Counted from the stretch's first letter, positions 42,576-53,345 are shown. The stretch is DNA of 64,000 nucleotides from Aphelidium insulamus (GCA_036784855.1 JAZDSV010000009.1:229001-293000), one strand, 5' to 3'. The notes: generated from the letters alone by a model not told the origin. Made by a program: numbers and translations.

Positions 42576-43736
42576 TCAGCCGGCGCACAACAAAAACTCG
42601 GCCGCATTGCGCAGAGCGGCAACCGCGTCAAAGTACAACGCCTGCTGCGTGTCAGCGTGCTGTTCATTGCGCAGGCGCTCAGTAACGGCCCGCAGTTCCG
42701 CGCACAGCCGCCCATACGCCTGCTGCCGGTCTGTCCAGTCCACCAGATACCGCTGCAGCATCAGTTGCATTGTGCTCTCAACGGCCGCCTCTTCATCCGT
42801 TGTCGTCGATGCCGCAAGCAGGTCCAGCGAGGAGGTGGACGAGGACATCACCAAGAGCGCCGCGTCACTGCTCGGCGCACGTGACAGCTCTGCGCGAGAG
42901 CCGCGCGCCGCCTCCAGCTCCAGTTTGATGGCGTCGCGGCGCTGCACCGCCTCATCCACGCCGACCGCCAATTTACGGTGCTGTTGCTGCAGACTCTGCA
43001 GCCGCCACGTCATCACGCTCATGGACTCGCCGAGTGCCAGTATCTGGTCGTTGCAGCAGCGGATTGTGGCGGCATCGGCGGGCGACGGCTGATCGTCACT
43101 GCTGCCATCCATGGACGGTGCCAAGGAGTTCATCGACGGGAAGAGCGATGTGCCCAGTGCGTATGAGGGCTGTGTGGCGGCCGGTGGTGGTGGCGGTGCG
43201 ATACGCGGTCGCTGCAGTTCTGTGGTGGGCTGACGCTGTGGTTGCGTCTGGATGGACAGTGGTGGTGACTGTGACTGCTGTGGCTGATGCTGTTGGTGGT
43301 CACTGCCGCCATGACTGCCGTTAGTCAGACTGGACTTTCGCCGCGCGGGTGGCGGTGTGGACGCGGCAGATGCTGCTGCAGCAATCTCGGCATAGTGCGC
43401 AACGTTGGCGCGCACCGAGTGTGCTGCGTGAGCGGCAGAGAGGTTTGGCGGCAGGGATGATGTGCTGCTGTTGCTGACGCGCTGGGCCGACTCTGGCGAG
43501 AACAGGGTGGATTTCGGTGGCGGTACCGCGGCGTGCGACGACACGTCTGGAAGTTGGCGGGCCGATACCCTGGTGGAGGAGAGTGACAGTGCGGGCGATG
43601 ATTCGACAGACACATCGGGCGAGATGTGTGGCGGTGCACTACCCAGCGGTGACGACGGCGGTCGCCTGGTGGACTTTTGCGGCATCGATGGCGACGACAT
43701 CACCGCGCCATTCTCTCCTGGCTTGACTATACGCAT
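42576..43736 (-). CDS. Hypothetical protein, disordered with C-terminal coiled coil
   Basis: Single exon, 386 aa. The N-terminal 230 residues are Ser/Pro/Ala/Gln-rich and include PPPPPAA and SSPALSLSS-type runs, probably phosphorylated linkers. The C-terminal 150 residues form a long helix with heptads (ILALGESMSVMTWRLQSLQQQHRKL, then YLVDWTDRQQAYGRLCAELRAVTERL). No family is recognised, and no signal or membrane segment is seen. It converges on the 4E-T-like gene, with 155 bp between the stops. Confidence 0.55.
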   Translation of the reverse strand: MRIVKPGENGAVMSSPSMPQKSTRRPPSSPLGSAPPHISPDVSVESSPALSLSSTRVSARQLPDVSSHAAVPPPKSTLFSPESAQRVSNSSTSSLPPNLSAAHAAHSVRANVAHYAEIAAAASAASTPPPARRKSSLTNGSHGGSDHQQHQPQQSQSPPLSIQTQPQRQPTTELQRPRIAPPPPPAATQPSYALGTSLFPSMNSLAPSMDGSSDDQPSPADAATIRCCNDQILALGESMSVMTWRLQSLQQQHRKLAVGVDEAVQRRDAIKLELEAARGSRAELSRAPSSDAALLVMSSSTSSLDLLAASTTTDEEAAVESTMQLMLQRYLVDWTDRQQAYGRLCAELRAVTERLRNEQHADTQQALYFDAVAALRNAAEFLLCAG

Positions 43737-43964
43737 GCTTGCTAGAAGTTTTTTGTAGTAAAGGGAAGTGGATGGTTCAGAATGCTATTAATAGACCCGG
43801 CGCTAATTGACCTCCTACATAAAAGACATTCCATTAATGGCTAATGTTGGTTGCTATATATGCAATGTGCCATGTTGGCATTTGAATGGTGCTGGTGGAG
43901 ACAGACGAAGCAAAGAAAGGCAGTTATCACAAAATCACACTCTTAAAAACGATAAAAATATTCT

Positions 43965-45580
43965 ATGGTGCCAGGCAACAAGCCCGACAAGGCGTCTGCG
44001 CCGACAAACGTCAAGAGAAAAAGAGGACCTGCCACGGAAAACCTGCAATGGAAAGTGGCACAGCTAGAGGCCAAGGTATGTGGCGACTCATTAACGTTAC
44101 GATATCTAATTGCATGCTGCAGGCCGGACTGATGCCGCGCCTGGTTCGCGCCAAGCCTTTGCTGCAAGGACGCGCCACGAATGGCAGCAATGATGGTGAT
44201 AAGCCTATTGGCGATGATCAGCCGGCTGATACTGTGGATGGCCCGGTGGATGAGGCGTTGCTGGCGGAAATTACGCGCCTCAAGCGGGAAAAGGTCAATC
44301 GCAAGCTGGTATGATAATCGTCCATCTATGCGTTTTCACACATGCTAATACAATGTCCAGTTCCACATGCGCAAAGAGCTGCGCAAGGCCGTGAAAAAGG
44401 TGCTAGGCATGGAAGTACAGCGCTCAGTGAAGCGGCTGAAATACGCGCGATACCAACTCGAGCTAATGTCGGCCAAGCTGCAGGCGGCGACTGGTGCCGC
44501 GGAGGAGACTGAGCAGAAGAAGGCCGAGGCCCCGGCTGCACTGGTCAAGGCACACCACAAGATGCAGAACCGTGCCGTCAATGCCGAACGGGAGCTCACT
44601 CAACTCAAGGTAAAGGATTTTTTAATGAACGAAGTATTTCTCACTGTATTTGGCAGGACATTGACGTGGACAGATGCACTGAGCGCCTGTTTATCTCTGA
44701 TATCTTGCGGCGCGAGGAACTTGCAGCTAATCAAGAGCTTATCGGCGAGGAGTGGACAAATGCTGCCGGCAAGAACGCAGGGTCTGACTCGGACAATGCC
44801 AACGAACAACTTATACGACGCAGCGCTGCGTATAAGGAGCAGGTGGATCAGTTTGTGGCCGACATCGCATCTTCCCTGGATGCCATACGGAAGTCGGCGG
44901 CTCAGCGACTAGCTGAAGAGAATGAAACTTCTGCGGTGGATGAGAAAGCTGCCTCGCAGAAAGTGGCCGATCAAGACGAATATGATGACATGAGTGACGC
45001 TGAATCCAATGACGACTCGGACTCGGGATCAGAATCTGCCGCGGTGCCGGCATTCATTCCACTTGACGGCGTCGAGTATGACGACGACTTGCTAAAAGAG
45101 GAGAGCGATGACGAGATTGAGCATGAGATCGCAGCTGCCAACGCCAAGAAGGCCAAGAAGAACCGGCCGGGACAGCAGGCACGTCGCAAGAAGTGGGAAG
45201 AGCTGTACGGCGCAGAGGCCAAGCACATCAAGTCTGGCGCGCCGCCTGTGATACTGTCAACTGGCAGTGGCCGTGCTGGAGGCAAGTCATCTTCATTTGG
45301 CAGGAAGAGTGCGTCGGCAGTGCCAATGAAGTCTCAGGCAGCGCAATTTCAACAACACCGCGCCAAGCCGCAGCAACTGCAACGATCTACACACCAGCGA
45401 GGCGCGCCAGCTGGCACTGCAAAGAACAATTTCGCACCACTGCCCACATCAGTGAAGCAACCGCCGAAAACTGCAGTTGACCCGTCACTGCATCCATCGT
45501 GGCAAGCAAAACTGCTACAGAAACAGAAGCAAATGGTCCAGCCGGCGCAAGGAACAAAAATTCGATTCGACGACGATTAG
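43965..45580 (+). CDS. BUD22: BUD22/SRFBP1-like ribosome biogenesis protein
   Basis: Four exons: 43965-44075, 44123-44308, 44361-44609 and 44657-45580, giving 489 aa. A basic helical N-terminus leads to LREE-like coiled coil (EITRLKREKVNRKL, MRKELRKAVKKVLGMEVQRSVKRLK). The middle is acidic (DEYDDMSDAESNDDSDSG), and the C-terminal signature LHPSWQAKLLQKQKQMV followed by TKIRFDDD is the BUD22 C-terminal motif. BUD22 acts in small-subunit rRNA processing in the nucleolus. All introns are phase 0 and 47-52 nt. Confidence 0.75.
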
Positions 45581-46118
45581 CGGTCTTCATAGAGAGGGTG
45601 TTCATTTTAAGGTTATGTAGTGTCGTAACCGTGCAGCTTTGGTTCATCCGCTGCAATGATAAATGTGGCAACAAGAGATTCTAGAGTTTGCTGGTTGCAT
45701 GTTGTACTTTATGGAAGACCGCCTAAAGAGGCAGGTATGGCTCACTTTTGATATGGGAAGGAAGGAATAAAAAATTTTACGCGGACGACCCCCGTAGTGG
45801 AAGTGTCTAGCCAGCCCAAACAAGCCTTGTGCAATGCCTGATATGAACTGACCAGTACACGGGATTCATGAGCCCGTCTACCACGCCAGGTAAGTATGCT
45901 TGTAGGTATGCACAGAGTCCCGTTTATAAAGTGGCAATATGAAATGCGCTTAATGCCGAGAGTTGCAGTTTGAGTTGATTGTCCCATTGTTCAATATCTA
46001 CACCAGCCATCAGCAGTTTGCACCAGTGTAATATTGAAGTGCAATGTAAAAATTATTTGCATCGGTATATTCATTGATATGGCGTTATGACTTGTGTGTA
46101 TCTTATGTGGAGTACCCT
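45581..46118. other. Intergenic region with possible PQ-loop gene relic
   Basis: About 540 bp. The minus-strand frame 45742-45987 contains GWLDTSTTGVV, reminiscent of SWRDTSTRGLC in the PQ-loop gene just upstream on the same strand, with some shared bases (GTGGAAGTGT at 45797). This may be a degraded partial duplicate. The rest is uninformative. Confidence 0.25.
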
Positions 46119-47009
46119 CTACACCTCCGAGTACTGCAGACCCTTCTCGGCAAGTGGCAACTGTTGCATCGGTGCCAGAGAACGCAGAAACCTAAACTGT
46201 GCCAGCATCTACACAGTGCATTAACAATGAAGCAACAATAGACTTACACACATTCAAGCTTACCAGCAGCGGACATATGACCGGCGTGGCAATGTAGATA
46301 AAAGCCTTGATTGCCAGGAATGCAGCACCGGCCTCATCGCCGCCAACCAGCAGCCGCAGCACCATATCAACGTAAATGGAAACAAGTCCCAGGAATTTCA
46401 AGTTGGCCACCGCCAGACAAACGGCCATCAGCACAGAGCTGCCCTGAACGGAGCCGCGGGTCTGATTATGCCAGAACTGATGCAGAGCCATGACACCGCT
46501 GAGGACCGGCAGCATGTCATTGAGGATCAAAACTTCTAGCGGGACGCTCTGACTGGCAGCCATAGCGTAGAGGGCAATAACGCAAAACGACCACACGTAG
46601 GAAGGCACCGTGTTGACCAACGAGTCAGTGCCATATGACATGCCTTTTTGATTATACTCCACGGTAGATATGCATCTACACCCAGAGTACCGAACGTACG
46701 CTGAAAGAGTGCCACGCCAGCCAGGCCCAGCGATAGAAACAACACGCTCTGGCCAAAGGGATCGCTGATAACCAGCAGCAAGAGGGCGTGCAGCACGGCC
46801 GAGTACAGAATCACGGCATCGCAGAGTCCCCGAGTGGAAGTGTCACGCCAACTGACGTAGATCTGTGGCAGAAGGTAGCCATACTGCGCCAACAGGAGCA
46901 CGTAGTTGGACTCTGTAGTCAGTGCAATCGTATCCACGCGCATTGAATGGATGATGCACGTGTGTGGAATGGTGTGCAATGTGGCGTAGCACCAACTGCG
47001 CCAATACAT
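46119..47009 (-). CDS. PQ-loop membrane protein, MPDU1-like
   Basis: Three exons: 47009-46691, 46643-46264 and 46208-46119, giving 262 aa, near MPDU1 (247 aa). Seven hydrophobic segments are visible. The first PQ motif is clear: LLAQYGYLLPQIYVSWRDTS. The second copy is degenerate (NDMLPVLSGVMALHQFWHN), as often in the family. MPDU1 is needed for use of dolichol-phosphate mannose and glucose in the ER; cystinosin-like PQ-loop transporters are an alternative. The gene is head-to-head with the SET gene, with only 18 bp between the two start codons. The last exon gives a polar tail ending in GLQYSEV. Confidence 0.55.
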
Positions 47010-47027
47010 AGTTACATATAATCAAGC

Positions 47028-47755
47028 ATGCCGGCCCGTTTCAGCATCCCGGCAGACGCGTGCCCCAACGACGGCACCACGCTGACTCGCCGGCTGCTGC
47101 CAGACTGGTCCAAAACGGCATTAGCCACCGCTGGCACGCCCCACTCCGAGTACCCATCACGCGCCGTGCGCAACCCAGTGTACGGCGGCTACGCGCTGCA
47201 CGCCACACGCGACCTGCAGGCCGGCACGGTGGTGGAGCACTTTGAGGGCCCAGATGTGCAGTACGACGAGTGTAGTGTGTATGACCGGCGCTACGTGCTG
47301 CTGTATCAGCGCGAGGACTCGGACGATCGCCAGACGGGTCGGTGGCGATACATGCTGCCACTGTCTCCCGCGCGCTACGCCAACCATGCCTGCAACCCCA
47401 ACTGTGTCATTGACGGTATGCATGCATGTACTGGTATTGTACACATGTGTGGTATAATTGAGTTGGTGTATATACTGTGAATATCCGCTCCGCGGGGAAC
47501 ATCCATACAATTCACTTGCCAGACCAGCTGAATATTGTGACGGTGCGAGACGTCAAGGCCGACCAAGAGCTGACCTACATCTACAACAAGGGCACGGAGG
47601 AGGACGAGTGGGACGCGGTGTGGACATTCGAGTGCCACTGCGGCGCCCCAAACTGCCAGGGCATGATTGACCGGTACCGCCCCGTGCCGGAACCATCGCT
47701 GCCCAGCAGTTATACCGGCCGCACCAAAGCCACCTCCGAACAGCCATTGCACTAG
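47028..47755 (+). CDS. SET-domain protein
   Basis: Two exons: 47028-47415 and 47463-47755, giving 226 aa. Motifs: GYALHATRDLQAGTVVEHFEG (SET-N), YANHACNPNCVID (the NH.C.PN core that binds AdoMet), RDVKADQELTYIYN (EL.Y.Y) and a post-SET-like CHCGAPNCQG. These are the elements of a lysine methyltransferase; the small size and lack of extra domains prevent a substrate assignment. The acceptor used is TTGAG at 47462, the only one in frame. The start lies 18 bp from the divergent PQ-loop gene, so one compact promoter must serve both. Confidence 0.75.
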
Positions 47756-47872
47756 TTGTAATTATACTTATTTACTGGTTGTACAATATTCTACAATATT
47801 TACATATACATATACATCCATCTATATATGCAGCATTGCATTCAACAATAATCTATCATCATCACCTGTCCC

Positions 47873-48175
47873 TTAACCACCGCTGACGGGCGGTATGAAT
47901 GCCACCTCGTCGCCGGCATGGACTTTGACCGTGCCATAGTCTTGCCGGTCCACGTACTCCAGGTTGACGGTGAGCAGGCACGACGTGTCCAGCAGATCTT
48001 TCAGGCCGGGATGGTGACGCAGCACCGCGTGCACCAGGTCAGACACCATGAGGGACTTGGCGGGATGGCTGGCCGCCAGATCGGCCAGTGCATACTGCTC
48101 CCGACCCGTGTGGGCCATGTCCCTGGCGGCGGCAAAGTAGAGCACCGTGACGCACTGCTGCTCCTCGTTGGTCAT
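47873..48175 (-). CDS. MOCS2A: Molybdopterin synthase small subunit, MOCS2A-like
   Basis: Single exon, 100 aa. The ubiquitin-like MoaD fold is indicated by VTVLYFAAARDMA at the start, an EYV..... D segment, GDEVAFIPPVSGG at the end, and the C-terminal Gly-Gly that is thiocarboxylated to deliver sulphur for molybdopterin. The length and the PPVSGG ending match MOCS2A well. It implies a molybdenum-cofactor pathway in this organism. The gene converges with the SET gene (117 bp). Confidence 0.85.
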   Translation of the reverse strand: MTNEEQQCVTVLYFAAARDMAHTGREQYALADLAASHPAKSLMVSDLVHAVLRHHPGLKDLLDTSCLLTVNLEYVDRQDYGTVKVHAGDEVAFIPPVSGG

Positions 48176-48890
48176 CCAATTGAACGATTTTGATCAGTCA
48201 CGGCGATATTAATGAATCACCGCGATGCGCGCGTCTCGTGAGCCACAATAATCAAGGGTGTTCATAGATAACATACATATGCAAAGCAATTAGTGCCAAT
48301 ATATAATGATATTATTAGAACTACATAGGCTCATGTACAATTCTACTTCAAATGAGTTGATGAAGTCTAGTGATCGGCTTAAAAGCAATGAGAAAAATAT
48401 AAATGAGATAGATAGGGAAAGGTGTATTGCAATTATAAGCAATGGCTATAGGCCCAATATAGATTCAGTTGACGTTGCAGTGATGAATTGTGTGGAAGTT
48501 GGCTGACTGTAAATATCAGTTGAACTGTATCAGGCCACTGTAGATCAATTTGCATATGTAGATGTGTAGATCAAGACACTGGCAGGAACAACAAAAAAAA
48601 AGTAAAAAGCCCCAGAACATTGTAGAACAGCAGAGTGGAACAGTGGAGTGGAACAGTGTTTACGGGAAAGACCGAGCTGTCGGGTAACCGTCGCAACTAC
48701 AGCGGTGGCGCGGGTCATTGTTTGTCAAACATTGCCAGCTTTTTGCGTGTTTTCGGTAGCGTGTTGCCCGCCCCGCCAACTTGGACTTGGACTCCACTCA
48801 CTCCACACACACACACACACACACTCCACACAGCCGCTCGCACCCGCTCTGTGGACGCAGCTAGACACACACACGGCACAGACACCGCTA
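48176..48890. other. Intergenic region and probable 5' leader of the C2H2 gene
   Basis: About 700 bp. A 66-codon Asn/Lys-rich frame (48306-48506) lacks support. (CA)n tracts near 48805-48830 and 48865-48880 lie in the leader of the downstream gene. A duplicated phrase (AGTGGAACAGTG) is seen at 48633-48657. Confidence 0.35.
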
Positions 48891-50612
48891 ATGACAGCAC
48901 CGCCACCGCAGTCATCGGCCAATGGGCAACACAGTGACGAGCAAGCAGACGGCAACATCAACGTCATCACGGATCGCGCCAATCGAGTAAAATTGGCGCC
49001 GCCGTTGCCGCCGTATCGGACCAGCGCCGCGATGACGCAGCTGCACTTGTCCTCCGCCTTGACGGCCGCATCATCACCAAATTCACACACTGCCACATCA
49101 CACACTGCCGCCGCCGCCGCCGCCATGGGATTTGCCACGCTGGGTGCCACGGGGGATGCAATGGGCGCCGATAGTGACGGCCGACCATACGCACATGCTG
49201 ATACCGTTGCCGCCTCCACCACCGCCACCGCCACAAATACACCTGGAGATAAGCCACTGGCCAGCAGCAGCAGCAGCAGTGGCAGTGACGACGGACACGC
49301 CACACAGATAATCAACACCGCGGTGTCCACTACGATAACCAGTGGTACCACGCCGTCCACGACGACAAATACCACGACACGCGCCCCAACCACGAGAACC
49401 ACCACCACCACCAACACCAACACAACAACAACCAGCACCGGCAGCAGACCGCCATATCAGCGCCGACCGCGATGCCGCCACGACGAGGTGAACCGCGTCT
49501 ACGGCTGCAACTGGGGCACGTGCGACAAGGCGTACGGCACCCTGAACCATCTGAACCACCACGTGGCCCTGCAGCGACACGGCCCCAAGCGCACGCCGGC
49601 CGAATTCCGTGAACTGCGCCAGGCACTGCGCAACCAGCGTCTGATGGCACAGCTGCAGCAACAGCAGCAACTGTCACAGCAGTCACCGCAGCGTAAACCG
49701 CCGCCACTGCGCCGCTACAGAGAGGCCACATTCAAGGAGGAGCCGCCTGTCGCAACTGCCGCGCCGCCGCCACCACCGCCGTCAACCCTGTATGCCATGC
49801 CGCAGTTGGCACGTGGACGCACCGTCAGCGACACCGATTACTTTGGACAGCAGCATTCACAGCCGCACACGGACCCGATGCTGCTGCCGCCCATCAGCAG
49901 TCTGATGGACGCGTGTCTGCAGGTGGTGGAGCGGCCTTCTGTGCCGCCGCCGCCACTGCCGCTTATGCCACTGCCACCGCCGTCACGCGCGCTAATTCAA
50001 CTGCCGCCGGTGCCGACGGGTGGCTGGGCCGCGCTGGCTGCATGCGGCTCCACGCCGTACCCAACACCGGTGCAACAACAGTTGACTGCCACGCCCGCCT
50101 CCGTCTACTCCACGCCCTCTGTACTCTACAACACCAGTAACACTGCCGCCGCCGCCGTGTACTCTACCACCAACACCAACACCTCGCCTCCCGCCAATGC
50201 AGTACTGATGATGCCATCGCCGCCCGAAGGCTTTGATGGCGTCAGTGGGCAGCATGCTCAGCCACCGCCACAACCACAACAGCGAACTCTGACAGGCGGC
50301 GCGGCGCTGGGGGCGAGCAGCTATGCCATCAACACCACTGCTGCCAACAGCAATAACAATGTCATTGGAGTGTGGCGCGATCCACCGCGGACAACGCAGT
50401 GCACCACCCCGTACCTGCCGTCGTACCAGCCGGCGGTGGCCATGATTCCACTCAACACCAACAAGCCGGCGCCGTTTCCACCGCTGCAGCAGCAACCAGC
50501 CTACCAACTACAAATGCCCGCAGAACAAATACAACAGCAGCATCAGCTTTATAGACGGGATGGCGGCAGCGTGCCCGAGTTCCAGTATTACACGTGGCAG
50601 TCGAGGCAGTAG
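48891..50612 (+). CDS. Single C2H2 zinc-finger protein with low-complexity flanks
   Basis: The frame is open from 48648, but the Met at 48891 (MTAPPPQSS) follows (CA)n leader sequence and is the likelier start, giving 573 aa. The only ordered part is at about residues 185-245: RVYGCNWGTCDKAYGTLNHLNHHVALQRHGPKRTPAEF, a C2H2 finger of a type I recall from fungal regulators, followed by a basic helix and Gln run. The rest is Thr/Ser/Asn, Pro and Gln rich, as in transcription factor activation regions. Probably a DNA-binding regulator; targets are unknown. Confidence 0.65.
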   Translation: MTAPPPQSSANGQHSDEQADGNINVITDRANRVKLAPPLPPYRTSAAMTQLHLSSALTAASSPNSHTATSHTAAAAAAMGFATLGATGDAMGADSDGRPYAHADTVAASTTATATNTPGDKPLASSSSSSGSDDGHATQIINTAVSTTITSGTTPSTTTNTTTRAPTTRTTTTTNTNTTTTSTGSRPPYQRRPRCRHDEVNRVYGCNWGTCDKAYGTLNHLNHHVALQRHGPKRTPAEFRELRQALRNQRLMAQLQQQQQLSQQSPQRKPPPLRRYREATFKEEPPVATAAPPPPPPSTLYAMPQLARGRTVSDTDYFGQQHSQPHTDPMLLPPISSLMDACLQVVERPSVPPPPLPLMPLPPPSRALIQLPPVPTGGWAALAACGSTPYPTPVQQQLTATPASVYSTPSVLYNTSNTAAAAVYSTTNTNTSPPANAVLMMPSPPEGFDGVSGQHAQPPPQPQQRTLTGGAALGASSYAINTTAANSNNNVIGVWRDPPRTTQCTTPYLPSYQPAVAMIPLNTNKPAPFPPLQQQPAYQLQMPAEQIQQQHQLYRRDGGSVPEFQYYTWQSRQ

Positions 50613-50982
50613 CGGCACATTTATATATCTGTCCCGGCCCGCCCATCTCGATAAGTTAATAGCACATACATTCTGCCACCGCAATTTTTCCACACACCGA
50701 CAGAAATACACATTTTGTCCCTCTGCTGCTTCGTACACCACCCAGCAACAACGCCTGAATACACTTCTAATTTCCATAGTCGTTCTTGCAATGAGTTTCT
50801 TTCACCTTCTCGTTTTTTTTCCTTGCTGTTGATAGTGCCGGTGCCGTTGAACCATTAACTATTATTTAACTACGCATGGCCACCAGCTGTCAGCAATATA
50901 GCGGGTGATAATCCTTCGGACACCATTTCAGTGCATGGCTAGTTGCTCTTCAGTCCAGTCCGAGTCCAGTTTGCAGAGATCA
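50613..50982. other. Intergenic region between convergent genes
   Basis: 370 bp between the stop codons of the C2H2 gene and the Myb gene. No gene, repeat or RNA was recognised. Confidence 0.3.
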
Positions 50983-51441
50983 TTACTTCAAGTCCCGGCC
51001 GAGAAGGCGCCGGGTGTTGGGATCTTGTCGGGCGCGATGAGCCGCATCTTGCGCCGTCAGGTCCAGCGTGGACGCCAGCTGCGCTACCGACTCGTGCCTA
51101 CCCAGCACCTTGAGCAGCAGTTTGCGGAGCCGGGCGCGCAGGGCGGGCGGTCGGCGCGGCGACGCCAGTGTGTAGAGGGTGGTGTCGGCCGTGCCGTACT
51201 GCAGCCACTGGCTGAGCAGGTCACGGTCCTCCTCGGGGCTGAAGCGGCCGGTTCGGTATGCACTGCCACTGTTGCGCACAAAATTGGAGTAGTAGAAGCG
51301 GCACGCTGCCGGTTTCCTTCCTACACGATCGTTATATACATTGTACTTGGAGTAGTACTAGTAGTACTTGGAGTAGTACTAGTAGTAGTTGGAGTAGTGG
51401 TAGTAGTAGTAGTAGTAGACGTAGTAGTAGTAGTAGTAGTC

Positions 51442-51503
<62 letters not shown>

Positions 51504-51553
51504 TGGAGTAGTTGGAGTAGTAGTAGTACTAGTAGTAGTTGGAGTAGTAGTAC

Positions 51554-51591
<38 letters not shown>

Positions 51592-52944
51592 CTAGTAGTA
51601 GTTGGAGTAGTAGTACTAGTAGTAGTATTAGTAGTACTAGTAGTAGTAGTACTAGTAGTAGTTGGAGTAGTAGTACTAGTAGAGTAGTAGTAGTACTAGT
51701 AGTAGTACTAGTAGTAGTACTAGTAGTAGTAGTAGTGTAGTTGGTGTAATACTTCATAGGACACAACAATAATACGCACCAAGGTCAGTGGCAATAGAGA
51801 CCCAGTCCAGGCGCTGGTAGTGCGCATCGTTAGACACTTGGTTGGTGATTCCGCGCTCTGCCACTTGCGCCGCCACCAGTTCATTCAACCTGGCGGCCTC
51901 CGCCGACGTCCAGCGCCGATGATGCCTCACCGATGCCGGTATGGGATCCGAGCGCGAGTGCACGTCGAACCAGAACTGGGCCGAGTCCAGCACCAGTGTG
52001 CGGCAAGTGCTTGACCCAGCAACATCGCCGCCCACCGAGTCGGCAAGTGTGTGCCACGCCGGGCCGCATACTTGGAACTGGCGCCGGATGAGGACGCGTG
52101 CGGCCGGAATGTGCACAGAGCGCTCTGCCACCGTGTTGTTGTAAACGTTCTGACCACGTTTGGCGGGTTTATCAGAGTCTGCAGCGGAGACTGATAACGA
52201 GCTTCTGGTGCTTAGCGGTGCACGTCCAAGCAGTTTGTCCAGCTCGGCGTGACATTGCAGCGACGTAGTGCCAAACTGTTGCACAACGCTGGCCGGAAAG
52301 GGGCGCGCGTGCCACAAATAGCGGTGGAAAAGTTGCCGACGCATCAACTCTGTCCATCCGCCAGCAATGCTGTTGTGCTTAGTGCCTCCGGGAGCAGAAG
52401 TATCTTCTTGTTGCCGACGCCACAGTACCATGCACCGATACCACGACAGTCCGTGGCCAACGTGTGCCGGCACCAGCGTGCGTATGTCAGCATGGTCCTT
52501 GTACATCTCCATGGCTTCTGTAAGTCGAGCGGTGAGCGCTCGCCGCTCTTCTGGTGTCATGCGGTCCATCAGGGCGCTCAATGTGTTGGTGGGACGCGCA
52601 GAAGGAGTGCCGCTAGTTCCTGAATGCAAATCAGCCCGTTCTGCGCCGCCGCCGCTACGCGCACGTGCCGACATTTCAAATTCAAACGACAGCTCCAAGG
52701 CAGTGCGCCCGGGGAACTGGTCCTGTGCCAGCTGGAACCAGTCGATGGATGTGGCTGACGTCGCGTTGTCGCCACGGTGTAGCCTGACTGCTTGCCTCAA
52801 CCGCTCCAGCTCATCGTGAGACCACGGATCGCCACTTCGTACCATACGCGGGGTAGCGCTGGCTGATACTGAAGACGGCATAGATGACGCGGTCGTGCAA
52901 TGCCGCGTCCACAGCGGATAAACTCGCCGGCATCGCGCCAGCAT
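50983..52944 (-). CDS. Myb-repeat protein
   Basis: Two exons: 52944-51780 and 51320-50983, giving 500 aa. Three Myb/SANT-like units are seen: PWSHDELERLRQAV...GRTALEL (about residues 40-80), RRWTSAEAARLNELV...WVSIATDLGRKPAACRFYYSNF (spanning the splice junction) and GRFSPEEDRDLLSQWL near the end. A long helical middle (LMDRMTPEERRALTARL) separates repeats 1 and 2. Spacing resembles multi-repeat Myb factors such as SNAPC4/REB1-type proteins, but identity is open. The 459-nt intron, ten times longer than usual here, is filled by a trinucleotide repeat. Confidence 0.6.
51345..51745. repeat. Intronic (TAG)n/(TAC)n trinucleotide repeat
   Basis: About 400 bp of GTA/TAG/TAC triplets with interruptions (TAGTACTAG, GTTGGAGTAG) inside the Myb gene intron. 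It creates long spurious poly-Val, poly-Ser and poly-Leu frames. Confidence 0.9.
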
Positions 52945-52954
52945 GTTTGTCGTA

Positions 52955-53345
52955 CTTTTCTTCTTTCTTCTTTCGTAGTTGTTCTTTTCTTGTTTCTTCG
53001 TTGTTCTCTATTCTTTCGTCTGCGGTGTTCTTTATTCTTTCGTCTTTCTTCTTATTCTACCTCGGTTTTCTTTATTCTTTCGTCATCCTTTTAATTCTAC
53101 CTCCCAACTTCTTTCGCTGTGTTCTTTATTCTTTCGTCATTCTTTCTTCTTCGTCTTTCTTCTTATTCTATGCACATCCCAACTTCTTTCGCTGTGTTCT
53201 TTATTCTTTCGTCTTTCTTCTTATTCTATGTATGTACCTCCTAACTTCTTTGCGGTGTTCTGTCTTTCTTAATATTTTTTTTCTGTGTTAGCCTTTCCTC
53301 ACTTTCGTCGCTTCATCATTTCTTATCTAATCGTTCTCTTTCTGC
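52955..53345. repeat. Pyrimidine-rich minisatellite
   Basis: A CT-rich tract with imperfect 60-80 nt repeats built from TTCTTTATTCTTTCGTC and TTCTTCTTATTCTA phrases. It lies between the Myb gene start and the 3' end of the PCGxC gene. Plus-strand frames through it are artefacts. Confidence 0.75.

Noticed and set aside
42607-43092. 161-codon Ser/Cys-rich plus-strand frame
   Set aside because: Antisense to the coiled-coil region of the hypothetical protein at 42576-43736.
48725-49438. 237-codon Val/Ala-rich frame on the minus strand
   Set aside because: It is antisense to the Thr/Ala/Ser-rich part of the C2H2 protein and mirrors its codon repeats.
50905-51769. Long poly-Val, poly-Ser and poly-Leu reading frames on both strands
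   Set aside because: They are translations of the intronic trinucleotide repeat in the Myb gene and carry no other protein-like sequence.
52884-53291. Phe/Ser/Leu-rich plus-strand frames that look like membrane proteins
   Set aside because: They come from the T/C-rich minisatellite in all three frames, so the hydrophobicity is compositional.
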